From Roseivirga misakiensis (lineage in GTDB: Bacteria; Bacteroidota; Bacteroidia; Cytophagales; Cyclobacteriaceae), in contig NZ_MDGQ01000005.1 of NCBI RefSeq assembly GCF_001747105.1, positions 1,674,001 to 1,738,000 on the forward strand: a DNA stretch of 64,000 nt. Reading direction: 5' to 3'. The notes under the pieces are model-generated. The model saw nothing but the letters and a program-made list of their open reading frames with translations, made no database searches and was not told the origin of the DNA. Shown here one piece after another: positions 8,356 through 17,173 of this stretch (positions are counted from its first letter, which is position 1; each line of letters begins with the position of its first letter). Both the position numbers and the translations under genes were made by a program.

Positions 8356-9360
8356 CTATTGTTTTTCTACTGAGACGCTGAGTGTCTCAATATTGAGGGT
8401 TCCTCTAAAAACTGAACGTTTTTTCCAGTTCATGACGATAAGCTCATAATTATCTTCCGATAGACCAGAAAAAGAGAACATATTCGACACATCTTGTGCA
8501 TTATTGACCTTCCAATCGGCCAAATCTTGATCAAAGGAAATGGCGCCCATAAACATCCCTGTCAAAATATCTACCTGAGAGACATCCCAGCCAGAAATAT
8601 CCTTATTAAAGCTTTGGGCACCTTCAAACATTGCACCCATCGACTTTACGCGCATTACATTCCAGTTTCCAATGTTTTGATTGAAGGATGACGCTCCCCA
8701 AAACATATAAGCCATATTTTGAACGTTGTCCACCTCCCAATTAAATAGTGGCTTATTATATGCTGTCGCTTGCCAAAAAAGACCGGACATGTCTTGTACA
8801 TTACTCACATCCCAAGCATTGATATTTTGATTGAATGCGCTGGCATCTTTAAACATGTCACTCATGTTTTTTACCGAAGCCATTTCCCAATGTGCTATCG
8901 GTTCGTTGAAGGATATGGCCATTTCAAACATGCCAGAAACATCCTCAGCATGTTTAAGGTTTGGAGCATCCTTAGCCCAAACATGTAAATTGCTACAGCC
9001 TTTAAAGGCTCTAGTCATTGATTTCCATTGGATATCCCCCCATTGATCAACAGAAAGTAATTTCTCCTTGTCTCCTGCGCTGTTAAAATAGATGCTCGGA
9101 AATTCCCCTTTTATGGATACTTGATAAGTTCCTGCCTTTTTATAGCTATGCATGGCATCTCCAGTTAGGCCTTTCTCTATGGTTCCATCTCCCCAGTCTA
9201 CTTCATAATAATAGCCAAAACCGATAGTTGGAATAACAATTTGATTGTCTCTGGAAATACCTGGGTTGTCTGTTTTCCAAGTTGTAATGAATGGCTTTTG
9301 TGCCGCTAAGGAAACGTTAATGGCGCATGCCATTATTAGAATACATAAATGCTTCATCAT
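8356..9360 (-). CDS. BspA-like (DUF285) repeat surface protein
   Basis: A 334-residue secreted protein. Residues 1-20 are a signal peptide ending near AAQ. Residues about 25-85 resemble a PKD-like module (VDWGDGTIEKG, then HSYKKAGTYQVSI). From about 110 to 305 there are at least six repeats of 24-25 residues of the form xxMFxxAxxFNxxIxxWDVSxVxxM, for example DASAFNQNINAWDVSNVQDM and GAQSFNKDISGWDVSQVDIL. These are the BspA/Mycoplasma-lipoprotein type repeats, leucine-rich-repeat-like surface modules thought to bind other proteins. The protein stops soon after the last repeat, with no sorting domain visible, shorter than many relatives. Its own terminator follows; upstream it is separated from P3 by a terminator. 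Confidence 0.85.
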   Translation of the reverse strand: MMKHLCILIMACAINVSLAAQKPFITTWKTDNPGISRDNQIVIPTIGFGYYYEVDWGDGTIEKGLTGDAMHSYKKAGTYQVSIKGEFPSIYFNSAGDKEKLLSVDQWGDIQWKSMTRAFKGCSNLHVWAKDAPNLKHAEDVSGMFEMAISFNEPIAHWEMASVKNMSDMFKDASAFNQNINAWDVSNVQDMSGLFWQATAYNKPLFNWEVDNVQNMAYMFWGASSFNQNIGNWNVMRVKSMGAMFEGAQSFNKDISGWDVSQVDILTGMFMGAISFDQDLADWKVNNAQDVSNMFSFSGLSEDNYELIVMNWKKRSVFRGTLNIETLSVSVEKQ

Positions 9361-9497
9361 GATAAATTTTGGTGTCAGTAATAACCATTAACATGTGTCG
9401 CATTGGCTCAATTGGACATTGAAACCGATAGAAAGTAAGTGAATCGCAAAGAAACTAACAAGCGTTAGCTTTCAATAACAATTATCATCATGTAAAA
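9361..9497. other. Intergenic stretch upstream of the BspA-like gene
   Basis: 137 bases between the BspA-like start and the terminator of the next operon. It must hold the BspA-like promoter. I see neither a clean TAnnTTTG element nor a GG-N10-GC sigma-54 element here. TTCAATAAC occurs at 9471-9479, a fragment also present in the two permease operators, but without the palindrome. Confidence 0.4.
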
Positions 9498-9535
9498 GGG
9501 CATAAAGTGCTAGTGAAACTCAGCTCTTTATGCCC
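9493..9535 (-). terminator. Rho-independent terminator of the P4-P3 operon
   Basis: A perfect 10-bp stem, GGGCATAAAG (9498-9507) and CTTTATGCCC (9526-9535). On the minus strand it is followed by TTTTA. It is 11 bases after the P3 stop and marks the end of that transcription unit. Confidence 0.82.
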
Positions 9536-9546
9536 AAAAACATCAT

Positions 9547-11958
9547 TTATTCGCTCCTAAGTGAATCTACAGGGTTAGAGTGAGCTGCTCTTAAAGCTCT
9601 ATAGCTCACCGTAATTAGGGCTACTAACATGGTCAATATCGCGGCGATTAAAAAGACCTCGACTCCTATACTTACACGGAATTGGAAATTGTCTAGCCAG
9701 TTACGCATAAAGAAATACGCCAGCGGACTCGCCAACAAAAAGGCAATGAATACTTGTTTAAGGAAGGACCCTGAGAGTAAAGAGAATAGTTTCCATTCGC
9801 TAGCACCTAGCACTTTTCTAATGCCCAGTTCTTTCACTCTTTTCTGTACTGTGAATGACGCTAGACCAAATAGTCCTAAACAGGCTACCAAGACGGTGAG
9901 CCCTGCCCCTAATTTAAAGATAGTGCTTGCTTGTCTTTCCTGTTCGTAGAATAAGGCCAATTGATCGTCTAAGAAATGATACTCCATCACGGTACGGTTA
10001 TCAAACTTCTCATGAACCAAAGTCGCTGCGTCAATGATACTCGATGGATCACCAGATATCTTTAAAATGAAATAATCAATCGTGGCATTCACATTATTCC
10101 ACGGGCCGATAATTATGGGCTCAATTTCGGTGTGTAGTGATTTAAAATTAAAATCTTCTAGAACGCCAATTACTGTATAGTCTCCTTTTGGTCTGCCTGC
10201 CCAGCCCATGGTGACCACGGAACCAATTGGGTTGCTTCCCAGCTCAAGTCGTTCGACAGCAGCTTGATTCAACAATATCTTCGTACTGTCACTCGCATCG
10301 TTTCCACTGAACCAATCACCTTGTTCAATTCTCAAATCAAAAGTCTTGAGCATTTGTGGATCAAAGCCCATATAGTACATGCCGACAGTATCTACGATTC
10401 CATTGCTGTTTAATAAGGCTACCTCAGTCTCGTTTATATTCTTCCACTCTCCTGGTACGCGAGATGCCACTCCAACGCTTTCAACTCCTGGTATTTGGTT
10501 CAATTCATTTTGCATGGTCTTGAAGACAGGTCGAACCGCTCCGTTATTGATATCGATCGTTACTAAATTTTCTTCATTAAAGCCTAAGTCTTTAGACTGA
10601 ATGAAGCTCATTTGATTACTCACCACCAAGGTGGAAATGATCATGAAAATGCCGAGGACAAATTGAAGAATAACTAATCCTTGTCTAACTCTAAAAGACC
10701 CTCCTGTAGACTTCTCTCCTTTTAGAACATTGACTGTTTTGAGTCTCGTCATAAAAAAGGCTGGATATATACCTGAGATAAGCGCTACCAACAAAGTGAT
10801 TCCCAAGAGCATTGGTAAGTACTCTAAAAGTGTGACATAACTGAAGTCGAATGACTTATTCGTCAATGTGTTGAAGAAAGGCATCGTAATATCGATTAAC
10901 CCAACCGATAACAACATGGCGAAAGCCGATATAATAAATGATTCTAATAAAAACTGAGTCACTAATTGCTTTTTGACTGCACCAACAACTTTTCTGATAC
11001 CAATTTCCTTTGCTCTAAATACAGCTTTTGAGGTGGCCAAATTCATGTAATTGACACATGCGATGAGCAAAAGAAAAATACTGATTGCGATGAATATATT
11101 GCTGTAAGACTTATCTCCTTTGTTCTGAGCAATATCCCTTTGTAGCTGTGCAGAGTTGAAGTGTATATCAGTCATTGGCTGAAAAAAGTATTTCACTCTT
11201 GACTTCATTGGACCAGGTAAACGATCGGCTATGAGTGTATCTGCATCTTCGGTAAAGTTGTCGAAGTCGTATCCTTCTTTCAATACCAAATAGGTGGAAG
11301 AACTGAAATCTCCCCAGCTAGTTTGAAGCGCATCCCAGCTTTCGCCTGGTACAGAAGGTGAGATAAGCATCTCAAATTCCATATGGGTATCCCCTTTACT
11401 CCCTTCGACTACACCGACGACTTCAAAGTCTGGTAGACCTGTAAACTCCAATATTTTACCAATCACATTAGTGGTTCCGAAAATTGCCAGCGCCTTATTT
11501 TCAGTTAATACCACTTGATTTGGGGAGGCTAAGGCTGTTTTTATGTTTCCTGTTATAAACGGGAAGTCAAAAACATCGAAGAAGCTATTATCAGCAACAA
11601 AGTAGTCACGTTCGGTATATCGCTTGCCCCCTATTGAGAAGTTGAATTGTCCGCTAAAAAAGCGGTTCACAGAGGTGTATGTTTCGATACCCGCAAGGCC
11701 TTCGTCCAAAATCTTTCCTAAAATCGCTGGGTTCGAAGCATAAAAACTTGGGCTTTCTGCCCCTAAATCCTGCACATATGGTCTTACAATACGATCGGCT
11801 TTACTGTGCCTAGATTCATAAGAATTCTCACTCTTTACATAATTCAGCAAAAGTGCTGCTCCTGTGATGCCAATCGCTAGCCCTATGATATTAATCATGG
11901 CATAACCAGCATTTCTGCGGAGCGATCGGAACGTGATTTTTATATAATTCTTTAACAT
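9547..11958 (-). CDS. Orphan ABC permease (P3), second gene of the sigma-54-linked operon
   Basis: 803 residues. The N terminus MLKNYIKITFRSLRRN is basic and cytoplasmic. Helix 1 is about 20-42 and periplasmic domain 1 about 43-285. Helices near 287-308, 340-360 and 370-400 enclose RAKEIGIRKVVGA (about 315-327). A fifth helix near 430-455 leads to periplasmic domain 2, and the last three helices enclose KELGIRKVLGA (about 709-719). The tail is NPVDSLRSE. Only 24 bases separate it from P4 upstream, so it is almost certainly co-transcribed and controlled by the P4 promoter. The first periplasmic segment is quite unlike that of P4, so ligands probably differ. No linked ATPase gene exists. Confidence 0.88.
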   Translation of the reverse strand: MLKNYIKITFRSLRRNAGYAMINIIGLAIGITGAALLLNYVKSENSYESRHSKADRIVRPYVQDLGAESPSFYASNPAILGKILDEGLAGIETYTSVNRFFSGQFNFSIGGKRYTERDYFVADNSFFDVFDFPFITGNIKTALASPNQVVLTENKALAIFGTTNVIGKILEFTGLPDFEVVGVVEGSKGDTHMEFEMLISPSVPGESWDALQTSWGDFSSSTYLVLKEGYDFDNFTEDADTLIADRLPGPMKSRVKYFFQPMTDIHFNSAQLQRDIAQNKGDKSYSNIFIAISIFLLLIACVNYMNLATSKAVFRAKEIGIRKVVGAVKKQLVTQFLLESFIISAFAMLLSVGLIDITMPFFNTLTNKSFDFSYVTLLEYLPMLLGITLLVALISGIYPAFFMTRLKTVNVLKGEKSTGGSFRVRQGLVILQFVLGIFMIISTLVVSNQMSFIQSKDLGFNEENLVTIDINNGAVRPVFKTMQNELNQIPGVESVGVASRVPGEWKNINETEVALLNSNGIVDTVGMYYMGFDPQMLKTFDLRIEQGDWFSGNDASDSTKILLNQAAVERLELGSNPIGSVVTMGWAGRPKGDYTVIGVLEDFNFKSLHTEIEPIIIGPWNNVNATIDYFILKISGDPSSIIDAATLVHEKFDNRTVMEYHFLDDQLALFYEQERQASTIFKLGAGLTVLVACLGLFGLASFTVQKRVKELGIRKVLGASEWKLFSLLSGSFLKQVFIAFLLASPLAYFFMRNWLDNFQFRVSIGVEVFLIAAILTMLVALITVSYRALRAAHSNPVDSLRSE

Positions 11959-11982
11959 GACTTTGTTGTTTTGAATTTGAGT

Positions 11983-14397
11983 TTATTCAGACCTGAGGGT
12001 CTTTACTGGGTTCACAAGTCCTGCCCTTACCGCCTGGAAACTTACCGTTACTAAGACTATGATGAGCACGATGATAATGGATAGGACGAAACTTCCAATA
12101 CCAATGGAGGTTCTGTAGGCAAAACCGCTCAACCAGTCATTAATGAAGTAATAGACGACCGGAACGGCTACGAGGCTGGCCATAAGTGCCAGAAGTATAA
12201 AGCGCTGATTCACAATCCAGACCAGGTGATTAATCTTAGCCCCTAATACCTTGCGTATACCTATTTCTTTCAATTTTCTTTCTACTGTGAAAGCGGTCAT
12301 TCCATAAAGGCCAAGGCAGGCTATGAAAATACAAATGAAGGCAAATGTCTTAATAGCAGCCTGGAGCCTTTCCTCATCTCCATAATAGGCCTTCAAATTA
12401 TCTTCTAGGAACCAAAAACCCATTGGGAAGTCGGATTCAATAGACTGATAAACATCTTTGGCGTGTGCTAATGCCAGTTGTTTGTTTGCGGGATCAACTT
12501 TTAGGGTAAAAAACCAGTTTGTACCTCTACTTACCTGAAAAATGGCAGGAGAAACCTCTGAACGTAAAGATCTAAAGTTGAAATCTTTTACTACTCCGAT
12601 GACAGGGCTTGAATTATTTTCAGGCGAAAACAGCTTTACATTTTTTCCGACTAAATCCATTCCTCCGCTCGCTCTTACAAAAGCCTCGTTGACAATGATG
12701 GCTGCACTATCAGTGCTCAAATTCTTATCAAAACCTCTTCCCTGAATAATCTCAATTCCTTGAACATCGATAAAGTCCATACCAACAGTGAAATAGGTAG
12801 CCACTGGTGCTTCACTAGGGTCAGTGCCTTCGGCAATTACTAAGCCTGAATTGTTAGTATACTCGAATCCTAGTACATCCATTCCGGCTGTTACACCTTT
12901 GATATATGGGCTCTTCATAAGCTCTGACTCAAAGGTCTGAATACTAGCATTGAGCTTTGGTGAATTATTGGGAATGATCAGTATATCGTCTTTATCAAAA
13001 CCCAGTTCCATGTCATTAATGAATTGGCTTTGCTTGACGATAAGCAATACCGAGCTAATCAAAACCATAGTGATGAAAAGCTGGATACCGACAAGGAGCG
13101 CCCTCAGATTATTCCCCTTTAAGGCACCATTACGAGATGATTTTTTAAGTACGTCCGATGGACTAAACCTACTGAGCATGAGTGCCGGATAGCTACCAGA
13201 AATAATATTTACGAAGAGCAGGACACCCACTAAACTCCCTAAGTAAAAGGTGTTACTGAGCAAACTCTGTCGCAACTCTGATTGCATCAGGTTTTCAAAT
13301 GAGGGTAGCGCAATATCAGTTACCAAAACTGAGAGTAATACTGAGATGAGGGATATTAAGAAGGCCTCTCCCATGAATTGCGTCACAAGATGCCCTCTGA
13401 AAGCACCAAAGACCTTTCTTACGCCTATTTCCTTACGTCTATTGATTGACTTTGCTGTGGCAGCATTAATATAATTCACACAGGCGATCAGGAGCATAAA
13501 CAAGCCTATTGCAGCTAACAGAAACAGATTCTGTTTGTCTCCTGTGCGAAAGCCATTGAACTGAACATCTCCAGATTCAAAATAAATATCTTCTAAGGCC
13601 TGAAATTCATATGATTCTCGATCCAAGCTAGCGACAACTTCTGGTCTGTCTTTGTAGAATTCTTTGAAATAATCTTTGGTCCTTTCTGCAATTGCCGCTG
13701 GATCGGTACCTTCTGAAAACTTGAAAAATCCATAAACAGAATTAGCAAATCCTTCTCTAAGAATGATGTAATCATTGACATCATCCCTAAGATCAAAATT
13801 GAAGAGGAACTCAAATTCCATATGCGAATTCTTAGGATCTTCAAGAATTCCAGTTACAACCCAAGAAAAGCTCATACTTCCCGTTGAGGTAAGTGTTTTG
13901 CCCATTGGGTCCTCGTTACCAAATATCTTTTTGGCCGTAGACTCAGTTAGAATTACATTGTTTGGGCCCTTTAAGGCTGTCGCCTTGTCTCCTCTTATCA
14001 AGTTGAAATCGAAGTAATCAAAAAAGTCAGACTCAGCACCTAATAACGAGCGGGTTTTAAAGCTAAAATCTTTGTATTTCACTTGCTGAGGTCCTGCACC
14101 CCAATTACGAAGTAAAATCGCATCTTCTACCCCAGAAACATTTTCCGCAATTCGCTCAATAGATTTAGCCGAAACTATTCCATACTTTCTAAACTCACCA
14201 TCACCAGTTTGCTCATTGATCAAAAAGCGGTAAGACTTTTCTTGGTGAAACTTATCGAAGCTTACTTCATTTTCAACGTACAGAAAGATGAGAGAGAAGC
14301 AGGCAATACCGATCGTCAACCCTAAAACATTGATTAAGGAATAGACTTTGTTTCTCAACAAATTACGATAGGTAGTCTTCAGATAATTCTTTAACAT
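11983..14397 (-). CDS. Orphan ABC permease (P4), first gene of a sigma-54-type operon
   Basis: 804 residues. Coupling motifs are RRKEIGVRKVFGAFR in the first half and KEIGIRKVLGAKI near residue 712. The tail is NPVKTLRSE. Helix 1 (INVLGLTIGIACFSLIFLYV, about 23-42) is followed by NEVSFDKFHQEKS, a turn shared with many of the other permeases. This is the clearest case of sequence-visible control in the family: a GG-N10-GC promoter ends about 33 bases before the ATG, and a palindromic operator identical to one next to the response-regulator gene lies about 132 bases upstream. It heads a two-gene unit with P3 that ends at the terminator near 9500. Confidence 0.89.
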   Translation of the reverse strand: MLKNYLKTTYRNLLRNKVYSLINVLGLTIGIACFSLIFLYVENEVSFDKFHQEKSYRFLINEQTGDGEFRKYGIVSAKSIERIAENVSGVEDAILLRNWGAGPQQVKYKDFSFKTRSLLGAESDFFDYFDFNLIRGDKATALKGPNNVILTESTAKKIFGNEDPMGKTLTSTGSMSFSWVVTGILEDPKNSHMEFEFLFNFDLRDDVNDYIILREGFANSVYGFFKFSEGTDPAAIAERTKDYFKEFYKDRPEVVASLDRESYEFQALEDIYFESGDVQFNGFRTGDKQNLFLLAAIGLFMLLIACVNYINAATAKSINRRKEIGVRKVFGAFRGHLVTQFMGEAFLISLISVLLSVLVTDIALPSFENLMQSELRQSLLSNTFYLGSLVGVLLFVNIISGSYPALMLSRFSPSDVLKKSSRNGALKGNNLRALLVGIQLFITMVLISSVLLIVKQSQFINDMELGFDKDDILIIPNNSPKLNASIQTFESELMKSPYIKGVTAGMDVLGFEYTNNSGLVIAEGTDPSEAPVATYFTVGMDFIDVQGIEIIQGRGFDKNLSTDSAAIIVNEAFVRASGGMDLVGKNVKLFSPENNSSPVIGVVKDFNFRSLRSEVSPAIFQVSRGTNWFFTLKVDPANKQLALAHAKDVYQSIESDFPMGFWFLEDNLKAYYGDEERLQAAIKTFAFICIFIACLGLYGMTAFTVERKLKEIGIRKVLGAKINHLVWIVNQRFILLALMASLVAVPVVYYFINDWLSGFAYRTSIGIGSFVLSIIIVLIIVLVTVSFQAVRAGLVNPVKTLRSE

Positions 14398-14428
14398 GAT
14401 TCTTCAATTTACTTTGTGAACACCTTGT

Positions 14429-14445
14429 TGCCAATTCAATACCAA
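14429..14445 (-). promoter_or_regulatory. Sigma-54 (-24/-12) type promoter of P4-P3
   Basis: The minus strand reads TTGGTATTGAATTGGCA: GG at 14442-14443 and GC at 14430-14431 with exactly 10 bases between them, the diagnostic spacing of RpoN promoters. The predicted start of transcription, about 12 bases on, would leave a leader of about 20 bases before ATG 14397. The CAC part of the enteric consensus is TAT here. Confidence 0.6.
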
Positions 14446-14501
14446 CAACACATTTACCTGATAATTAGATACTTACAAAATTTAGAATCTAAGAATACCA
14501 T

Positions 14502-14556
14502 AATTCATGTCCAGTGGTAAATACCAATCGCCCAAAAATGGGCACTTTTCAATAAC
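14502..14556 (-). promoter_or_regulatory. Upstream operator of P4 (copy A of a duplicated element)
   Basis: Contains the palindrome GCCCAAAAATGGGC (14530-14543) inside a 28-base block (14529-14556) that recurs without change at 17077-17104. A second shared piece, AATTCATGTCCA (14502-14513), lies 27 bases before the block, exactly as in copy B. The block starts 132 bases from the P4 ATG. Position and symmetry fit an enhancer site for the sigma-54 activator at 17174. It is not a terminator: no T tract follows. Confidence 0.65.
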
Positions 14557-14565
14557 ACAATGGCT

Positions 14566-16944
14566 TTAGTCGTGCCTTAATGAATCAATAGGATTGGCCT
14601 GAGCAGCTTTATAGACTCTGGCTACTATAGCACAAAAACTAATCAATAAAACAAGCAGGGCACCAACGACAAACTCTTGTATAGAAAGATTGATTCTATA
14701 ACTAAATGCTGAAAGCCACTCTCGCATAGTGTATACCACAATAGGTACACTCAACAATAAAGACAGAAACACTAAAAAGAGAAAGTGAGCAGACAATTTA
14801 TAGCCAATAGATAGCGCTGACGCACCGAGTACCTTACGAATTCCAAACTCTTTAGTCCGACTCGCGATAGCCGAAATTATTAACCCCAAAAGGCCCATAG
14901 CCGAAATTAATATCGCAAAACTAGCGGCATAATTAAGCGACTTAGCCGTTTTAGATTCATTTGTATAAAAACGCTGCGCAGTTCCCGAAAGGAAGCCATA
15001 GTTTATTTCTGACTGATCTGAATAGGCTGAAATAGCTGCTTCTAATGCTTCTCTTCCCTTCACTAAATTTGACTCATTGAGCCTTACAAGTAAAAAAGTA
15101 GCGGAACGACTATTCATTCTATCAGCCACAGGAACAACCTTTAAAATCAAGGGTTCAATAACACTGTGTAGCGATTGATAATGGAAATCTTCGACCACCC
15201 CTATAATTTCAGCGTCTCCATAAAAGCCGATCACCTCTCCTAACACATTTTCCTTTCCTAACTTTATTGCAGCACTTTCATTGATAATCACATGGTTTTT
15301 TGCCTCATCTGATTCGAAAGGCCTTCCAGCAATCATTCTTAACCCAGCCGCTCCGATAAATTCGTGAGATACGCTCATATATGACGCCACTTCTTTCTCG
15401 TCGCCCTGAATCCATTCCGTGGAAATGGAAGGCAACCTTCCGAGCATTGGTCCTTGTTCTGACCAACTTGCGGATTGAACCCAAGGGGATTGATTAAGCT
15501 TATTAAGAATAGTCACTTGTTCCTTAGCCATATTACGGCCTAACTCAACATACATGAGGTTTTCAATATCAAACCCGACATCTTTCTGTTTAAGAAAATT
15601 TATCTGTTTGCTGACGACCAATGCCCCAACTATGAATACAATAGCGATCGTAAACTGTATGACGACGAGGCTATTCCTTAACAACAGGCTGTTTTTCCCT
15701 GATTTATTTAATACACGAGTAGACGGAAAAGATGATAGATACCAAGCCGGATAAAGTCCTGCAACAATGCCAGTCAACCCTATAATACCTACTAGAGAAA
15801 CGATTATCTCTTTTGAATACTGCTTAATCAATAAATCCTGCCGGATAATCTCACCAAAAGCACCAAGCATGAGGTCCGCGAATAAGATCGCAAAAACACC
15901 AGCTACGGAGGCCATGAACGTAGATTCAACTAAGAATTGAATCACCAAATGGTGCCTGCTCGCCCCGATCACTTTCCTCAGCCCTACTTCCTTGGATCGT
16001 TTGATATGGCCTGCCGTGGACAGGTTAATAAAGTTTATGCATGCCATCAAGAGTACGGCTAATGCCACAATTGAGAATAACCGAACTTTACCCAAGTCAC
16101 CTTTCCTTTCACCATAACTCAAAGAAATATCCTCGGATTTTAGATAAACATCTGCAATCGGCTGTAACTGATACTCCTTTGGACCAAGTCGTTCGAGTAG
16201 TTTAGGGTTTTGCTTGCTATTTAGAAAAGTGGATATACTTTCTTGTGCTTCGTCAATATCCCAGTCTGGACTTAATTTGACATAGGTGCCAATACTCGAG
16301 GAACTCCATTGTAAAGCGAAAGATGGCTGTGTACTTAGAAAGTCTTTGAAAGGGATGATAAAGTCAAATTCGAAATGTGTCTTATTGGATTCAGACATAA
16401 CGCCTGTCACCTTTAGAACCTTACCCCGCTTATCTTTTACTAGTTTATTTAACGGGTTATCCTCATTAAAAAGCCTCTTCGCCAAGTCATGAGAAAGAAC
16501 TACTGAGTTAATCTCAGATAAAAATGAATTTTCATCACCCAGAGAGAGTTCTAAATCCAAAAAATCAAACAAGTTCTTTTCAAAACTCATGACTTTAAGC
16601 CCTTTAAAATCATTGAACCCATAGGCTAACGATTCATCCATAAGCCCCCTGTACCTCAGTGATGATTCTATTTGTGGGAAGTTTTCAACCAAAGCTGGAC
16701 CAGCAGGGATCGGTAAAATACTCGAAACGCGTTCTTCGCCTTTAAAAGTCTTACCCTTTGCATTTAATCTAAAAACACGGTTTTTATCCGAATGACCTTT
16801 GTTAAAAGAAGTTTCTTGAATGACATAAAAGGAAACCAAAAGTGTAATAGCAACACCGAAGGAAAGGCCCAATAAGTTGATCAGCGAAAAGGCTTTATTT
16901 CTTTGTATATGCCTGAGCGTGGTAAATAGATAGTTTTTAAGCAT
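14566..16944 (-). CDS. Orphan ABC permease (P5), divergent from the response regulator
   Basis: 792 residues. Coupling motifs are RSKEVGLRKVIGASR and KEFGIRKVLGASA. The tail is NPIDSLRHD, ending in Asp where most paralogues have Glu. Helix 1 (INLLGLSFGVAITLLVSFYVI) is followed by QETSFNKGHSDKN. The gene points away from the sigma-54 regulator, sharing a 229-base control region, and operator copy B is 133 bases from its ATG, matching the distance seen at P4. Unlike P4, no correctly spaced GG-N10-GC promoter is present: the nearest pair (TTGGG to GTGC, 16974-16993) is two bases too wide. It is a single-gene unit; its stop is 168 bases before P4. Confidence 0.88.
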   Translation of the reverse strand: MLKNYLFTTLRHIQRNKAFSLINLLGLSFGVAITLLVSFYVIQETSFNKGHSDKNRVFRLNAKGKTFKGEERVSSILPIPAGPALVENFPQIESSLRYRGLMDESLAYGFNDFKGLKVMSFEKNLFDFLDLELSLGDENSFLSEINSVVLSHDLAKRLFNEDNPLNKLVKDKRGKVLKVTGVMSESNKTHFEFDFIIPFKDFLSTQPSFALQWSSSSIGTYVKLSPDWDIDEAQESISTFLNSKQNPKLLERLGPKEYQLQPIADVYLKSEDISLSYGERKGDLGKVRLFSIVALAVLLMACINFINLSTAGHIKRSKEVGLRKVIGASRHHLVIQFLVESTFMASVAGVFAILFADLMLGAFGEIIRQDLLIKQYSKEIIVSLVGIIGLTGIVAGLYPAWYLSSFPSTRVLNKSGKNSLLLRNSLVVIQFTIAIVFIVGALVVSKQINFLKQKDVGFDIENLMYVELGRNMAKEQVTILNKLNQSPWVQSASWSEQGPMLGRLPSISTEWIQGDEKEVASYMSVSHEFIGAAGLRMIAGRPFESDEAKNHVIINESAAIKLGKENVLGEVIGFYGDAEIIGVVEDFHYQSLHSVIEPLILKVVPVADRMNSRSATFLLVRLNESNLVKGREALEAAISAYSDQSEINYGFLSGTAQRFYTNESKTAKSLNYAASFAILISAMGLLGLIISAIASRTKEFGIRKVLGASALSIGYKLSAHFLFLVFLSLLLSVPIVVYTMREWLSAFSYRINLSIQEFVVGALLVLLISFCAIVARVYKAAQANPIDSLRHD

Positions 16945-17045
16945 AAGGATTATTTAAAGCTACACTCTTTACTGCACTATATTTAAGCCCAAAACCCTAT
17001 CTATCTGATTTACTGACACATACAAAATTCAAGTATTGATAAAAC

Positions 17046-17104
17046 ATGGAATTAATGTCCATGCACACCGATGCAACGCCCAAAAATGGGCACTTTTCAA
17101 TAAC
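17046..17104. promoter_or_regulatory. Upstream operator between P5 and the sigma-54 regulator (copy B)
   Basis: Holds the palindrome GCCCAAAAATGGGC (17078-17091) in the 28-base block 17077-17104, identical to copy A. ATGGA-N7-TCCAT (17046-17062) is a second dyad that overlaps the shared AATTnATGTCCA piece. The site is 133 bases from the P5 start and about 70 bases from the regulator ATG, so it could serve both genes and give autoregulation. Confidence 0.65.
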
Positions 17105-17144
17105 TTATACCGCTATAAATTGTCGCGATGCACTAATTTCGGAA

Positions 17145-17160
17145 TTGGTATAGTTATAGC
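17145..17160 (+). promoter_or_regulatory. Possible sigma-54-type promoter of the regulator gene
   Basis: TTGGTATAGTTATAGC has GG (17147-17148) and GC (17159-17160) 10 bases apart and starts with the same TTGGTAT as the P4 promoter. The predicted transcript would begin within a few bases of ATG 17174, giving a nearly leaderless mRNA, which lowers confidence. Confidence 0.35.
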
Positions 17161-17173
17161 CACATAAAAGTCC

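Noticed and set aside
9411-9480. Third copy of the permease operator upstream of the BspA-like gene
   Set aside because: TGGACATT and TTCAATAAC fragments occur, but in the opposite relative orientation and without GCCCA-N4-TGGGC.
14529-14556. Palindrome as a terminator of P5
   Set aside because: The stem is only 5 bp with no T tract, and an identical copy with the same flank lies upstream of P5 in a promoter region, so a regulator site fits better.
16974-16993. Sigma-54 promoter for P5
   Set aside because: The GG and GC pairs are 12 bases apart instead of 10; this spacing change usually abolishes RpoN promoters.
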